This document shows positions 17,345-25,374 of a stretch of DNA of 64,000 nucleotides, piece by piece. The stretch comes from Desulfoscipio sp. XC116 (GTDB taxonomy: Bacteria > Bacillota > Desulfotomaculia > Desulfotomaculales > Desulfallaceae), in assembly GCF_039851975.1 (NCBI RefSeq), contig NZ_CP156660.1, positions 124,001 to 188,000 of the forward strand, given 5' to 3'. Numbering within the stretch: the stretch's first letter is position 1; every line of letters starts with the position of its first letter. The position numbers were made by a program, and so were the translations under genes. The notes under the pieces are model-generated. The model ran no database searches. It was given only the letters and a program-made list of their open reading frames with translations, and was not told the origin of the DNA.

Positions 17345-18826
17345 TTGACAGCCAAAGTAGTTGTGGTGGGGCTTGGCCCCGGTGGCAGGGACTCCTTGCC
17401 CGCGGTTAATCTGGAGGTACTGAAAGGGGCCCGGCGTCTTTTTTTGCGCACCGCCGTACATCCCGTGGTTGATTGGATTAAAGAGCAAGGTATTGTGTTT
17501 GATACCTTTGATAAGTATTACGAGCAGGCGGACAGCTTTGACGATGTTTACCGGCGGATTGTGGAGGATGTGCTGACCGCCGCCGGGCAGGGACCGGTGG
17601 TTTACGCCGTGCCCGGTCATCCGCTGGTAGCCGAGACGACGGTGGATATGATCATGCGCCAGGCCGGGCAGCGGGGTATAACTGCCGAAGTGTTGCCGGC
17701 CATGAGCTTTTTGGACGAGCTGTACGCGGTATTAAAAGTAGATCCGGTGCAAGGGATACAGATCATTGACGGACTGCAGCTGGATGGCCGTTTATTGAAT
17801 CCGGCGCTGGGGATAGTAGTGGTACAGGTGTACAGCCGGCTGGCGGCAGCCGATGTTAAGCTTTCCTTGTTGGAGGCATACCCCGCGGAGCACCGGGTGG
17901 TTATTGTTCGGGCGGCCGGTGTGCCCGGTGAACAAAGGATAGAATATGTGCCGCTGTTTGAAATAGACAGGCTTGACTGGGTGGATCATCTCACCAGTTT
18001 ATACGTACCTCCGTATAGCCATGCCGCTGCCAAAATGAAAGCGGATTTTCCATTGGACCCGCTGGTTGATATTATGGGCCGGCTGCGGGGAGAGGGCGGC
18101 TGCCCGTGGGACAGGGAACAGGATCACCATACTCTGACCCCGTATTTGCTGGAGGAAACTTATGAAGTTTTGGAAGCTATTCAACAGGAAAATATGTATA
18201 ATATCTGTGAAGAATTGGGAGACTTATTACTACAGATAGTATTCCATGCTCAAATAGCACGGGAAAATGGTTTATTTGATATTAATGATGTGATACATGG
18301 TATTTGTCGAAAGATGATCCACCGTCACCCGCATGTCTTTGGTAATACGCAGGTTAATAATAGCGATGAGGTCCTGGTTAATTGGGAAATTATCAAGCAA
18401 AATGAAAAGGGGGGTGGTGCGGAAAAGAAGGTGTCTGCATTGGACGGGATACCCCGTGGCTTGCCGGCCCTGCCACGCTCATATAAAATACAGGCTAAGG
18501 CTGCCCGGGTCGGTTTTGACTGGCCCGACTATCGGGGGGCATTGGATAAAGTCGATGAGGAACTTGCTGAGTGGAAGGAAGCACTGGCGAGTGGACGGCG
18601 GGATAAGATTGAGCTGGAGACAGGAGATATGTTATTTGCTGTGGTTAATGCAGCCAGACTGACAGGTATTGATCCCGAGGTGGCTTTATCGGCCACAATT
18701 AATAAATTCACACATAGATTTAGATATATGGAAGAAGAAGCTGCCCTTGAAGGTTTGGATCTTGCCCGTATGACTCTGGCCGAAATGGATGAGCTGTGGG
18801 AAAAAGCAAAAAATAAAGAAAAATGA
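17345..18826 (+). CDS. mazG: Fusion of tetrapyrrole-methylase-like domain and MazG NTP pyrophosphohydrolase (YabN)
   Basis: 493 residues. Residues 1 to about 220 form a SAM-dependent tetrapyrrole-methylase-type domain (VVGLGPGGRDSLPA at the start, YAVPGHPLVAE at about 92). Residues about 235-490 hold two MazG units with GGCPWDREQDHHTL, EETYEVLEAI, EELGDLLLQIVFHA and later KVDEELAEWKEAL and ELETGDMLFAVVN. MazG hydrolyses NTPs to NMP and pyrophosphate. The fusion is the typical Firmicute YabN architecture. Start TTG 17345 after GGGGGGTT. Followed by hup and rqcP. Confidence 0.95.
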   Translation: MTAKVVVVGLGPGGRDSLPAVNLEVLKGARRLFLRTAVHPVVDWIKEQGIVFDTFDKYYEQADSFDDVYRRIVEDVLTAAGQGPVVYAVPGHPLVAETTVDMIMRQAGQRGITAEVLPAMSFLDELYAVLKVDPVQGIQIIDGLQLDGRLLNPALGIVVVQVYSRLAAADVKLSLLEAYPAEHRVVIVRAAGVPGEQRIEYVPLFEIDRLDWVDHLTSLYVPPYSHAAAKMKADFPLDPLVDIMGRLRGEGGCPWDREQDHHTLTPYLLEETYEVLEAIQQENMYNICEELGDLLLQIVFHAQIARENGLFDINDVIHGICRKMIHRHPHVFGNTQVNNSDEVLVNWEIIKQNEKGGGAEKKVSALDGIPRGLPALPRSYKIQAKAARVGFDWPDYRGALDKVDEELAEWKEALASGRRDKIELETGDMLFAVVNAARLTGIDPEVALSATINKFTHRFRYMEEEAALEGLDLARMTLAEMDELWEKAKNKEK

Positions 18827-18944
18827 GGAAAAAAATGTTGTAAAATTTAACTGCAAAGAAGGAACTTAAAGATAAATAGCGAATACGAATAGCTTAGTGA
18901 GTAATTACGTTATCATCACGTTAAATTTCTTGAGGGGGGTTTTT

Positions 18945-19220
18945 ATGAATAAGGCAGAATTGATTGCCAGTGTGGCAGAGAAGTCCGAACTGACCAAAAA
19001 AGATGCTGAAAAGGCTGTAGGTGCGGTACTGGCAAGTATTGAAGAGGCCTTAGCCGGTGGCGACAAGGTTCAACTGGTTGGTTTCGGTACTTTTGAAATC
19101 CGGGAGAGGGCTGCCCGCAAGGGACGCAATCCGCAAACAGGTGAGGAAATCAATATTGCCGCCGCCCGTGTTCCGGTATTTAAAGCCGGTAAGGCTTTGC
19201 GTGAAACTGTTACATCATAA
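18945..19220 (+). CDS. hup: DNA-binding protein HU
   Basis: 91 residues from ATG 18945, preceded by GAGGGGGGT. Classic [36 protein letters not shown] and the arm motif [10 protein letters not shown], ending [12 protein letters not shown] homodimer that bends and compacts DNA. A longer frame to 18897 adds 16 non-HU residues and lacks a good ribosome-binding site. Placed between mazG and rqcP, as in several Peptococcaceae but not in Bacillus. Confidence 0.97.
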   Translation: MNKAELIASVAEKSELTKKDAEKAVGAVLASIEEALAGGDKVQLVGFGTFEIRERAARKGRNPQTGEEINIAAARVPVFKAGKALRETVTS

Positions 19221-19256
19221 AACACCAAAATGTGATTAGAACTGAGTTGTTTTAAT

Positions 19257-19520
19257 GTGCGATTGGATAAGTTTCTAAAGGTTTCTCGAATAATCAAACG
19301 ACGCACGTTGGCTAAAGAGGCTTGCGACCGGCAGCAGGTAAAAATTAATGGCCGTGCGGCTAAAGCGGGTACAGATGTACAGCCGGAGGATGTGGTGGAT
19401 ATTTCATTTGGACAGCGACGTTTAAAAATCAGGATAATTACCGTGCGGGAAGCTGTCCCCGCCAGACAAGCGGCCGATCTATATGTTGTTTTGGAAGATA
19501 TGCGCTCAGAAGACGGCTAG
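19257..19520 (+). CDS. rqcP: S4-domain ribosome quality control protein RqcP (YabO)
   Basis: 87 residues from GTG 19257. The S4 RNA-binding fold is clear: MRLDKFLKVSRIIKRRTLAK, then DRQQVKINGRAAKAGTDV and DVVDISFGQRRLKI. In Bacillus RqcP works with RqcH to add C-terminal alanine tails to nascent chains on obstructed 50S subunits. Position mazG-rqcP-yabP matches Bacillus apart from the inserted HU upstream and the SpoIID-like gene downstream. Confidence 0.92.
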   Translation: MRLDKFLKVSRIIKRRTLAKEACDRQQVKINGRAAKAGTDVQPEDVVDISFGQRRLKIRIITVREAVPARQAADLYVVLEDMRSEDG

Positions 19521-19835
19521 TCACTGGTTTAGCAAAAGGTCCCAGGGGATCTTTCTGTTTTCGTGTTGACTTGATAGATACAAGGCTGATGAATAGCTTG
19601 GTTGAAATTATAAGCTGAATCCCAAATTGTGGTGATAACAAGTATTTTTTATATGTGTTTCTGTGGGCGGGCTGACTAAGGCCTGCCTTTTTACTTGTCT
19701 TGAGGCAGAGGAAAAATTACTATTAATGAGTATCAGGGTTTTATTCTTCTTATATCCCCCAACACCGGTAAATATGGCGTTTGCATGCATATGGTAACAT
19801 TTACAATAAATAGCAATAAGGTTTGGGGTGTTAAA
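19521..19835. other. Non-coding gap after rqcP
   Basis: 315 bases with one clear signal, the terminator at 19666-19692. The rest is AT-rich and shows no gene I can support. Confidence 0.5.
19666..19692 (+). terminator. Terminator downstream of rqcP
   Basis: A 7-bp stem GGCGGGC (19666-19672) / GCCTGCC (19681-19687), one G-U pair, followed by T5. Confidence 0.7.
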
Positions 19836-20111
19836 ATGCTGTGGAAGGATCATGTGCGTTTAGAGTTGAAAAGTGTTTGGGGGGTAGTGCCATGGCATGG
19901 AGTCGCCTGGTGTAAGATAAGGCAATTTGGCTGGCTGCTCTGCCGGGACGGGAGTCTGCAGGCCATTTTTAACGGGCAACAGAAGCCGTTTCTGTCTATA
20001 TTAGGCTGCGCGGGAACCGGTGAGCTGTCCTTTGCCGGGGGAGTGAGGCCGCAAGGTGCGGCAAGGCTGACGGGAGTGTTGCATTATTTCACCAGGGGGC
20101 CCAATGAATAA
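19836..20111 (+). CDS. Hypothetical protein, unrecognised
   Basis: A 91-residue frame from ATG 19836 with a possible site GGTTTGGGGTG upstream. Composition is Trp-, Gly- and Val-rich (VWGVVPWHGVAWC, FGWLLCRDG); strand-like segments alternate, which could be a small beta protein. No family recognised. It precedes the SpoIID-like gene by 65 bases. Codon use looks ordinary for the region. It may be real or chance. Confidence 0.4.
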   Translation: MLWKDHVRLELKSVWGVVPWHGVAWCKIRQFGWLLCRDGSLQAIFNGQQKPFLSILGCAGTGELSFAGGVRPQGAARLTGVLHYFTRGPNE

Positions 20112-20176
20112 AATTAGCCCGCGCATATTTTAATATCATCCCACAAAAAATAATAAAAAATTTGGGGGGGATGGTA

Positions 20177-21124
20177 TTGCGCATAATAAAAATAGCGCTG
20201 GTGGCCCTGATTTTAACCGGATTGGTGTGGGGTTGCGCCAGAGGACCGCAGCGAAAGCCGGTGGAGCCTGTTCCGGGCGCTCCTGACAGAGAACCCACCA
20301 TTAGCTTGTATGTCAAGGAGCAAGGTATTAAAAAGAATATTAAGCTGGAAGAATATCTCGCTGGAGTGGTGGCAGCCGAGATGGAACCCAGTTGGCCTAA
20401 AAACGCTCTCTCCGCTCAGGCGATATTGGCCCGTACCTTCACCATGGAAAATATTCAGGCCGGGCGGGTAAAGAAACTGCATGGTACTGATGCATCTACC
20501 GATGTAGAGGAGTTTCAGGCTTACGATCCATCACGGATAAACGATAAAGTGCGCCAAGCCGTGGCCTCCACCAGGGGGCAGGTAATTACCTATCGCGGCG
20601 ATTATGTAAAGGGATGGTTCTCGGCCTGTGATGGGGGCATTTCCGCCACGGCACAAGAGGGGCTGGCCTATACAAAGGAGCCCACACCATATATCAAGGC
20701 CGGAGCGCGGGATGGTTGCCCGGCGATTACTGTGCCGGAGAATCAGCATTGGCGTGTCGAATTGCCTTTGGAACAAGTGCGGGCAGCGGTGCAAAAAATT
20801 AGCGGAACAGACCCGGGCAGTATTAATGCCGTTGACATTGCGGAAAGGGGGCCTTCGGGAAGGGCGACTAAAATAAAGATTGGTTCCGCAACGGTGAGCG
20901 GCCCGGATTTGAGACTGGCTTTGGGCAGTGATAAAGTGCGGTCCATGTTAATTTCCAGTGCCCGGGTGCAGGACAACAACCTGGTGCTGGAGGGCAAGGG
21001 CTACGGGCACGGTGTAGGATTGTGCCAGTGGGGGGCGAAGAAATTAGCCTCGGAAGGGAAAAGCCCCCAGGAGATCATTAAATTTTACTATCGGGATGTC
21101 GACATTCAAAAACTTTGGGATTAG
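20177..21124 (+). CDS. SpoIID/LytB-domain lipoprotein
   Basis: About 315 residues. A hydrophobic signal segment ends in a WGC lipobox near residue 23. The SpoIID domain runs from about 45 to the end: EYLAGVVAAEMEPSWP near the start and GYGHGVGLCQWGAKKLA near the C-terminus. SpoIID enzymes are lytic transglycosylases that thin septal peptidoglycan during engulfment; the related LytB domain enhances amidases. The start is ambiguous: TTG 20162, ATG 20171 and TTG 20177 are in frame, and the G7 run at 20164-20170 fits best as ribosome-binding site for 20177. Being surrounded by yabP/yabQ/spoIIR favours a sporulation role. Confidence 0.85.
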   Translation: MRIIKIALVALILTGLVWGCARGPQRKPVEPVPGAPDREPTISLYVKEQGIKKNIKLEEYLAGVVAAEMEPSWPKNALSAQAILARTFTMENIQAGRVKKLHGTDASTDVEEFQAYDPSRINDKVRQAVASTRGQVITYRGDYVKGWFSACDGGISATAQEGLAYTKEPTPYIKAGARDGCPAITVPENQHWRVELPLEQVRAAVQKISGTDPGSINAVDIAERGPSGRATKIKIGSATVSGPDLRLALGSDKVRSMLISSARVQDNNLVLEGKGYGHGVGLCQWGAKKLASEGKSPQEIIKFYYRDVDIQKLWD

Positions 21125-21125
21125 A

Positions 21126-21156
21126 AGAGTGATTCGTAACGGATCACTCTTTTTTT
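21126..21156 (+). terminator. Terminator after the SpoIID-like gene
   Basis: An 8-bp perfect stem AGAGTGAT (21126-21133) / ATCACTCT (21143-21150) then T6. Confidence 0.9.
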
Positions 21157-21225
21157 GCATAATTATGGATTGCAGGCATAGATATAAAACAAGGGTTTAC
21201 CCGTGCCCACGGAGGTGAAAATAAT

Positions 21226-21510
21226 ATGGAGCCTAATACAGGTTTTAGTAACCGGATTGCTCTTACCGACCGCAAACATTTATTGGTGGACGGGGTGGAA
21301 CATGTAGGTAATTTCAACGAAAAGGAGATTGGCCTGGTTACCAATATGGGTTTCCTTACTTTGCGGGGTGAAGGATTGCATATTACCCAGTTAAACTTGG
21401 AACGCGGCAATCTGGTGGTAGAGGGGCGAATCTGCGCTATGGATTTTATAGAGAATAAAAGCGCCGGGAGTTTCCGGGGCAAGGGGATGCTAAACAGGAT
21501 TTTCAAGTAA
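21226..21510 (+). CDS. yabP: Sporulation protein YabP
   Basis: 94 residues. YabP family pattern: NRIALTDRKHLLVDGVEHV, F-N-E-K-E-I, TNMGFLTLRGEGLHITQLNL and RICAMDFIE. YabP is needed for spore cortex formation, probably in the mother cell with YabQ. Start ATG 21226 after GGAGGTGAAAATAAT. yabQ follows 41 bases later. Confidence 0.93.
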   Translation: MEPNTGFSNRIALTDRKHLLVDGVEHVGNFNEKEIGLVTNMGFLTLRGEGLHITQLNLERGNLVVEGRICAMDFIENKSAGSFRGKGMLNRIFK

Positions 21511-21551
21511 AAGAACCCTGGTGTTCAGGCTATTATCTGGAGGTAATTATT

Positions 21552-22088
21552 TTGGCGGAGCCGGTAACCAGTCAGTTCATGGTTTTCTTATATACCTTGT
21601 TAACCGGGGCAATGGCCGGGTTTTTATATGATGTTTACGCTGGTATCGGTCATGTTTTTAAAATTAAAAAAATGGGTACATTGCTGGGTGATGTTTTGTA
21701 CTGGCTTTGCGCAACCATTCTGGTATATGTCTTATTGCTGCGTTATAATCAGGGTGAAGTGCGTTTTTTTGTGCTTCTTGGTTTGTGTATGGGCGCGGTG
21801 TTTTATTTCCGGCTTAGCCGGCGCCGGATGAGGAAGCTTGTTGTTAATACCGTGGAATTTTTGATTTGGTTAATTAAGTGGTTGATGACCATATTATTTT
21901 TCCCCGTTCGCATTTTGTGCATTATTTTAATATTTCCCTTTAAAATACTAAAACTGGTATTGGGAAAAACAGGCCGCTTAGCCGTTATAATCTTGAAACG
22001 TCTGATGCCCGCGCCTGTAAAATCATTATGTCGCCGCTGGAGAAAATGGTATGCCGGTGTTATCGGCAAGCTAAAACGAAAAAAGTAA
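21552..22088 (+). CDS. yabQ: Spore cortex biosynthesis protein YabQ
   Basis: 178 residues, membrane protein. N-terminal SQFMVFLYTLLTGAMAGFLYD, further hydrophobic segments at about 48-65, 70-88 and 100-140, and a strongly basic C-terminus (KLKRKK). In Bacillus YabQ sits in the forespore outer membrane and is required for cortex. Start TTG 21552 after TGGAGGTAATTA. The Firmicute operon core yabP-yabQ-divIC is interrupted here by spoIIR and two other elements. Confidence 0.92.
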   Translation: MAEPVTSQFMVFLYTLLTGAMAGFLYDVYAGIGHVFKIKKMGTLLGDVLYWLCATILVYVLLLRYNQGEVRFFVLLGLCMGAVFYFRLSRRRMRKLVVNTVEFLIWLIKWLMTILFFPVRILCIILIFPFKILKLVLGKTGRLAVIILKRLMPAPVKSLCRRWRKWYAGVIGKLKRKK

Positions 22089-22101
22089 GGCTTATTAAAA
22101 A

Positions 22102-22150
22102 GGGGGTGCCGCAAAACTACTTTCTTGGAGTAGTAAGCGATACCCCCTTT
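22102..22150 (+). repeat. Structured hairpin repeat, copy 1
   Basis: A three-tier hairpin: GGGGGT (22102-22107) with ACCCCC (22142-22147), CGC (22110-22112) with GCG (22137-22139), and ACTACT (22116-22121) with AGTAGT (22129-22134), followed by TTT. It lies between the convergent yabQ and spoIIR genes and could terminate both. About 40 bases align with a second copy at 34617-34662 (shared GYCGCAAAACTRCTTT ... AGTAG ... GCGATR). Confidence 0.65.
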
Positions 22151-22215
22151 CCTAAATTCAGCTAATTATTCCGATAATAATTTGGTATCTTTATAAAAAG
22201 CTGCGGCACTATGAA

Positions 22216-22872
22216 CTATTTAGTCCGTTGTGCAACAGCCCCTTTAAATAGCTCTAATATCTTAAAGCGGTATTCAATCTTGGGTTTTAAGCCGGCTTTC
22301 GCTGTACTGTCGGCTAATTTTTCAATGCGCTGTTCTTGCGCGGCGGAAGCGGTTGACAGGGTTACGGGCGGGGCTGCCTGTTGTAAATCTACAAAGCACA
22401 GTGGCGGATATAGTACACACCACCAGTTGGCGCCATCCCCCGAGCCTATAATTACCCGCACCGCTTCGTAGTGTCCCGGCGGTAAAGTTAACGATGCCAT
22501 CCGGTTTTCTTCCTGGATGGTATATTTTTTGGCCGGGAAATAATAATCTCCCCGTACTACCTGCACCGGGTAGTCAAAGCCTCGAAGCCGTATCTCTTCC
22601 TCGGCAATACTGCGGATAGTTTCTAAATTGGCATCGGCAACCTGCCTGGCTGTCTCAATGCCGGTCGCCTGGCTGAAAACCGGCGCCATTTCACTGACGA
22701 CACGATCTTTTACCCGGTATTTAAGCGTTTGGTCATAGAAGGTATTACTGTTGGCAATGATGTGCAGTCTGATTAAGCCCGTTGGTTTAGCGCGTTGCTG
22801 TTCATAAACATAAAACACTCCGGTGCTTGCTATAAGTAAAAGGATTAAAAAGATGCCGGCTTTTTTGTGCAT
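22216..22872 (-). CDS. spoIIR: Stage II sporulation protein R
   Basis: 218 residues. An N-terminal membrane/signal segment (5-25) is followed by the SpoIIR body: IRLHIIANSNTFYDQTLKY, VVRGDYYFPAKKY, LPPGHYEAVRVIIGSGDGAN and WWCVLYPPLCFVD. SpoIIR is made in the forespore under sigma-F, crosses the septum and triggers SpoIIGA to process pro-sigma-E. Length is usual. ATG start at 22872 after AAGCAGGTG. It reads opposite to its neighbours, between yabQ and divIC, and has its own candidate sigma-F promoter. Confidence 0.95.
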   Translation of the reverse strand: MHKKAGIFLILLLIASTGVFYVYEQQRAKPTGLIRLHIIANSNTFYDQTLKYRVKDRVVSEMAPVFSQATGIETARQVADANLETIRSIAEEEIRLRGFDYPVQVVRGDYYFPAKKYTIQEENRMASLTLPPGHYEAVRVIIGSGDGANWWCVLYPPLCFVDLQQAAPPVTLSTASAAQEQRIEKLADSTAKAGLKPKIEYRFKILELFKGAVAQRTK

Positions 22873-22904
22873 GTAATCACCTGCTTTTTATTAGTTGATT
22901 AGTA

Positions 22905-22915
22905 TTATTGTTTCC
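22905..22915 (-). promoter_or_regulatory. Candidate sigma-F -10 element of spoIIR
   Basis: On the minus strand GGAAACAATAA (22915 down to 22905) fits the sigma-F -10 consensus GGnnAnnAhwR. The -35 region 15 bases upstream (GTTTT) is a weak match to GyATA. The start codon is 33 bases downstream. Confidence 0.4.
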
Positions 22916-22996
22916 ATATTTTTATAAAATAAAACGCTTATTAATTAAGAAAAAAATGTTAACAATATAGATAGATAAAGGAGGAGGTCTGAACAA

Positions 22997-23281
22997 ATGA
23001 TTGGGACTACAACATTAGTGGATTATTTGGTTAAAGCAGGTGACCGGTTGCCTGAAGAGGCTGACCGGGTTCTGGAGGCGCTGGTTAGCGAAGGGAATAT
23101 GAACAAAGAGGATCTGTCGCTGCTTTCCCGTGTTAAAAGGGCTGTACTTGATCATGTGATTATGCAATTATATGCTCTGGGGTTGGTGGATGTCTCCACG
23201 GAGGGTAAAAGTAAAATATGCAGCCTTACCAAATTGGGTGAAGAATATGTCAGCTTGCTGGCAGAGAAAAAAGCCGGTTAA
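22997..23281 (+). CDS. Hypothetical winged-helix-like small protein
   Basis: 94 residues from ATG 22997 after AAGGAGGAGG, an excellent ribosome-binding site, so the gene is probably real. Predominantly helical; the C-terminal half (LYALGLVDV ... SKICSLTKLGEEYVSLL) has the helix-then-hairpin pattern of a winged helix with the G-L-V ... L-T-x-x-G phrase seen in MarR/PadR-type proteins. No specific family recognised. It is monocistronic (a terminator overlaps the stop) and divergent from spoIIR, sharing a 124-base intergenic region. Confidence 0.7.
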   Translation: MIGTTTLVDYLVKAGDRLPEEADRVLEALVSEGNMNKEDLSLLSRVKRAVLDHVIMQLYALGLVDVSTEGKSKICSLTKLGEEYVSLLAEKKAG

Positions 23282-23300
23282 AACAAACCGGCTTTTTTTT
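23271..23300 (+). terminator. Terminator overlapping the stop of the winged-helix-like gene
   Basis: A 9-bp stem AAGCCGGTT (23271-23279) / AACCGGCTT (23286-23294), then T6. Confidence 0.9.
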
Positions 23301-23320
23301 ACGCAATCAATTCATTGATA

Positions 23321-23379
23321 GGTGCCGGGTGTAATTGTTGAAAGTTGAAAATCAACTTTCAACAATTACACCCGGCACC
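23321..23379. repeat. Perfect 28-bp inverted repeat with a 3-base loop
   Basis: The arm 23321-23348 (begins GGTGCCGGGTGTAATTG) is an exact reverse complement of 23352-23379; the centre is AAA. A T10 run follows at about 23387-23396. No second copy was seen in the window. Confidence 0.9.
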
Positions 23380-23467
23380 ACAGTTGTCTTTTTTTTTGAA
23401 AAATACTGTTAAGCAAGCAGGGAATGGCAGTCGGGCATAGAATATTTGTAATGTTGATAAGGGGGGG

Positions 23468-23860
23468 GTGGAAACCGTGGCTGTTAGCGATGTTTCCCGG
23501 GGGGAGTCCAAGCAGTACGTCAAACGTCGCAGGAATTTCAATTTCTCCCGCAGCAAACTGCCGATGATTATCATTACCTTGTTAATGTTGTATATTTGTT
23601 TTTCCTTGGGTTCCAGGTTCGATCAATTATACGCCATGCAGCGAAACCTTGACGATATGCAGGCGGAGATTAAAGATTTAAGGGAAAAAAACGTCGGATT
23701 ATATGAACAAGTAAAGATGCTGCAGTCAAATGACTATATTGAACAGGTAGCCAGGGAAAAGTTGGGCCTTGTTAAGGAAGGTGAGGCCAGAATAGTGCCT
23801 GCTCCGTCCGGTGCGGGAGAGGCTCAAGAAACACCACCGGTTTCCGAGATAAAGGATTAA
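23468..23860 (+). CDS. divIC: Septum formation initiator DivIC/FtsB family
   Basis: 130 residues. A basic N-terminus (VKRRRNFNFSRS) precedes one membrane segment at about 32-50 and a coiled coil at about 55-85 (LDDMQAEIKDLREKN), then DYIEQVAREKLGLVKEGEARIV, the typical DivIC/FtsB end. Acts with FtsL and DivIB in the divisome. Start GTG 23468 directly after a G-rich site. Position yabQ-divIC-yabR is conserved. Confidence 0.93.
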   Translation: METVAVSDVSRGESKQYVKRRRNFNFSRSKLPMIIITLLMLYICFSLGSRFDQLYAMQRNLDDMQAEIKDLREKNVGLYEQVKMLQSNDYIEQVAREKLGLVKEGEARIVPAPSGAGEAQETPPVSEIKD

Positions 23861-23867
23861 TTAACGC

Positions 23868-23895
23868 TTGACATGCTATGAGGCTTTGATATAAT
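23868..23895 (+). promoter_or_regulatory. Consensus sigma-A promoter of yabR
   Basis: TTGACA at 23868-23873, 16-base spacer, TATAAT at 23890-23895. Both hexamers are perfect; start codon at 23936. Confidence 0.85.
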
Positions 23896-23935
23896 TAATA
23901 AAGCCATTCGGTAATGGGAGGATATATTTGCGGTT

Positions 23936-24322
23936 ATGCCAGTGCAAGCAGGAAGAATTGTCGAAGGGAAAGTAACTGGGATTACAAATTTTGGTGCCTT
24001 TATTGAATTGCCGGATGGAGAGGTCGGTTTGGTACATATTTCTGAAATAGCCGAGGAATATGTCAAGGACATTAATGATTTTCTGAAAGTAAATGATCCG
24101 GTTAAGGTTAAGGTTATTTCCGTAGATCCCAAGGGCAAGATCGGCTTATCTATCAAACAAACGGTGGAGACGGTTAAGCGCAGGCCGGCACCTCGTAAAA
24201 AGTTTGAGGTTTCATTTGAAGAAAAACTGAACCGCTTTTTGAAGGATAGTGAAGAAAGGCAGCAGGGTTTGCGACGAAATGCTGATGCCAAACGCGGTGG
24301 TCGCGGTAATCGGAGGTCATAA
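23936..24322 (+). CDS. yabR: S1 RNA-binding domain protein YabR
   Basis: 128 residues. S1 domain at about 5-76: GRIVEGKVTGITNFGAFIEL, EVGLVHISEIAEEYV, DPVKVKVISVD and KIGLSIKQ. A basic C-terminal tail (RGGRGNRRS) may help RNA binding. Start ATG 23936, with GGGAGGA at 23916. Transcribed from its own consensus promoter. Function in Bacillus is not well defined; position after divIC is conserved. Confidence 0.93.
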   Translation: MPVQAGRIVEGKVTGITNFGAFIELPDGEVGLVHISEIAEEYVKDINDFLKVNDPVKVKVISVDPKGKIGLSIKQTVETVKRRPAPRKKFEVSFEEKLNRFLKDSEERQQGLRRNADAKRGGRGNRRS

Positions 24323-24413
24323 AAAGCATTTCCTAACGGAGGTGTTTTTTTTATCTCATTTACCGGCAAGGCGTAGCCGGCAGACTTGCTTTAATAAGGC
24401 AGGTGCTTAACTT

Positions 24414-25307
24414 ATGAAGATTGCGGCCGTTGATATAGGCACAAACTCCACCAGATTAATGGTGGCCGAACTATCCCCGGAGGGTAAGGTGCGTCCTGTG
24501 TTAACGGATTTGAAGACCACCCGCCTTGGGCAGGGTATCCGGCAAGGGCGGCTGATGCAGGCCGCGATGAATAGGACGCTGGACGTAATTGCAGCGTTTG
24601 TAGACCGGGCTGAACGGGCCGGTGCGAGCAATATTGTGCTGGCTGCCACCAGCGCGGTGCGGGACGCCGGCAACCGGGAAGACTTTGCGGCTGCGGTGCG
24701 TTCCGTTACCGGACGGGAATTGTGGGTGCTTTCCGGTCCCATGGAGGCCCGATTGAGCTATCTGGGCGTGACAGAGGCGCTGGGTGATGTCCGGGATGCG
24801 CTGGTTATTGACATCGGAGGCGGCAGTACGGAATTTATCTGGCGCTGTGCCGGACAGACCAGGTTTGTCAGTATAAACGCGGGGGCTGTCCGGATGACCG
24901 AAGGCGGTTACGGCAGCGGGCAGATCCAACGCGCTATCGGTGATACGTTATCAATTATCCGATTGGATAAGCCGGGCGAGGTAATCGGGGTGGGAGGAAC
25001 GGTAACTAGTTTGGCTGCTATGGCTCAGAAGATGCGCCGGTACGACCCGGAAAAAATCCACGGCTTTCGCTTGGCTGCAGCCAATGTCGATGATTTGTAC
25101 CGCTTGTTGAGCGGCTTAACCGTTGAAGAAAGAAAACAATTGCCGGGCTTGCAGCCCCGGCGGGCCGATATCATACCGGCCGGTGCCCGCATATTAAGCG
25201 CTGTTTTGCATGGCTTGGGCCGGGAAAGTGTATTGGTAAGTGAAGCGGATCTGCTCCAAGGTTTAATACTGGAGAATGATAGTGTAACGCGAAGAATGTC
25301 ACAATAA
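24414..25307 (+). CDS. Ppx/GppA-family exopolyphosphatase
   Basis: 297 residues. ASKHA fold: AAVDIGTNSTRLMVAEL at the N-terminus (phosphate 1 loop), ATSAVRDAGNREDF, ALVIDIGGGSTEFIW (about 122-136) and VIGVGGTVTSLAAM (about 190). The family hydrolyses polyphosphate or pppGpp; this is the short two-domain form without the C-terminal HD-like domains. Start ATG 24414. It stands between yabR and spoIIE. Confidence 0.92.
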   Translation: MKIAAVDIGTNSTRLMVAELSPEGKVRPVLTDLKTTRLGQGIRQGRLMQAAMNRTLDVIAAFVDRAERAGASNIVLAATSAVRDAGNREDFAAAVRSVTGRELWVLSGPMEARLSYLGVTEALGDVRDALVIDIGGGSTEFIWRCAGQTRFVSINAGAVRMTEGGYGSGQIQRAIGDTLSIIRLDKPGEVIGVGGTVTSLAAMAQKMRRYDPEKIHGFRLAAANVDDLYRLLSGLTVEERKQLPGLQPRRADIIPAGARILSAVLHGLGRESVLVSEADLLQGLILENDSVTRRMSQ

Positions 25308-25310
25308 AAT

Positions 25311-25362
25311 TGGGACAAAATACCAACCAAGTGCTTCAGTGTCCACCCATTTGTAATATAAT
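25311..25362 (+). promoter_or_regulatory. Candidate Spo0A-dependent promoter of spoIIE
   Basis: TATAAT lies at 25357-25362 without a -35 box at proper spacing. A Spo0A-box-like sequence (TTTTGTCCC on the minus strand, 25311-25320) is centred about 54 bases before the implied transcript start. In Bacillus spoIIE is activated by Spo0A through reversed boxes. Confidence 0.4.
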
Positions 25363-25374
25363 GGAATTATCATT

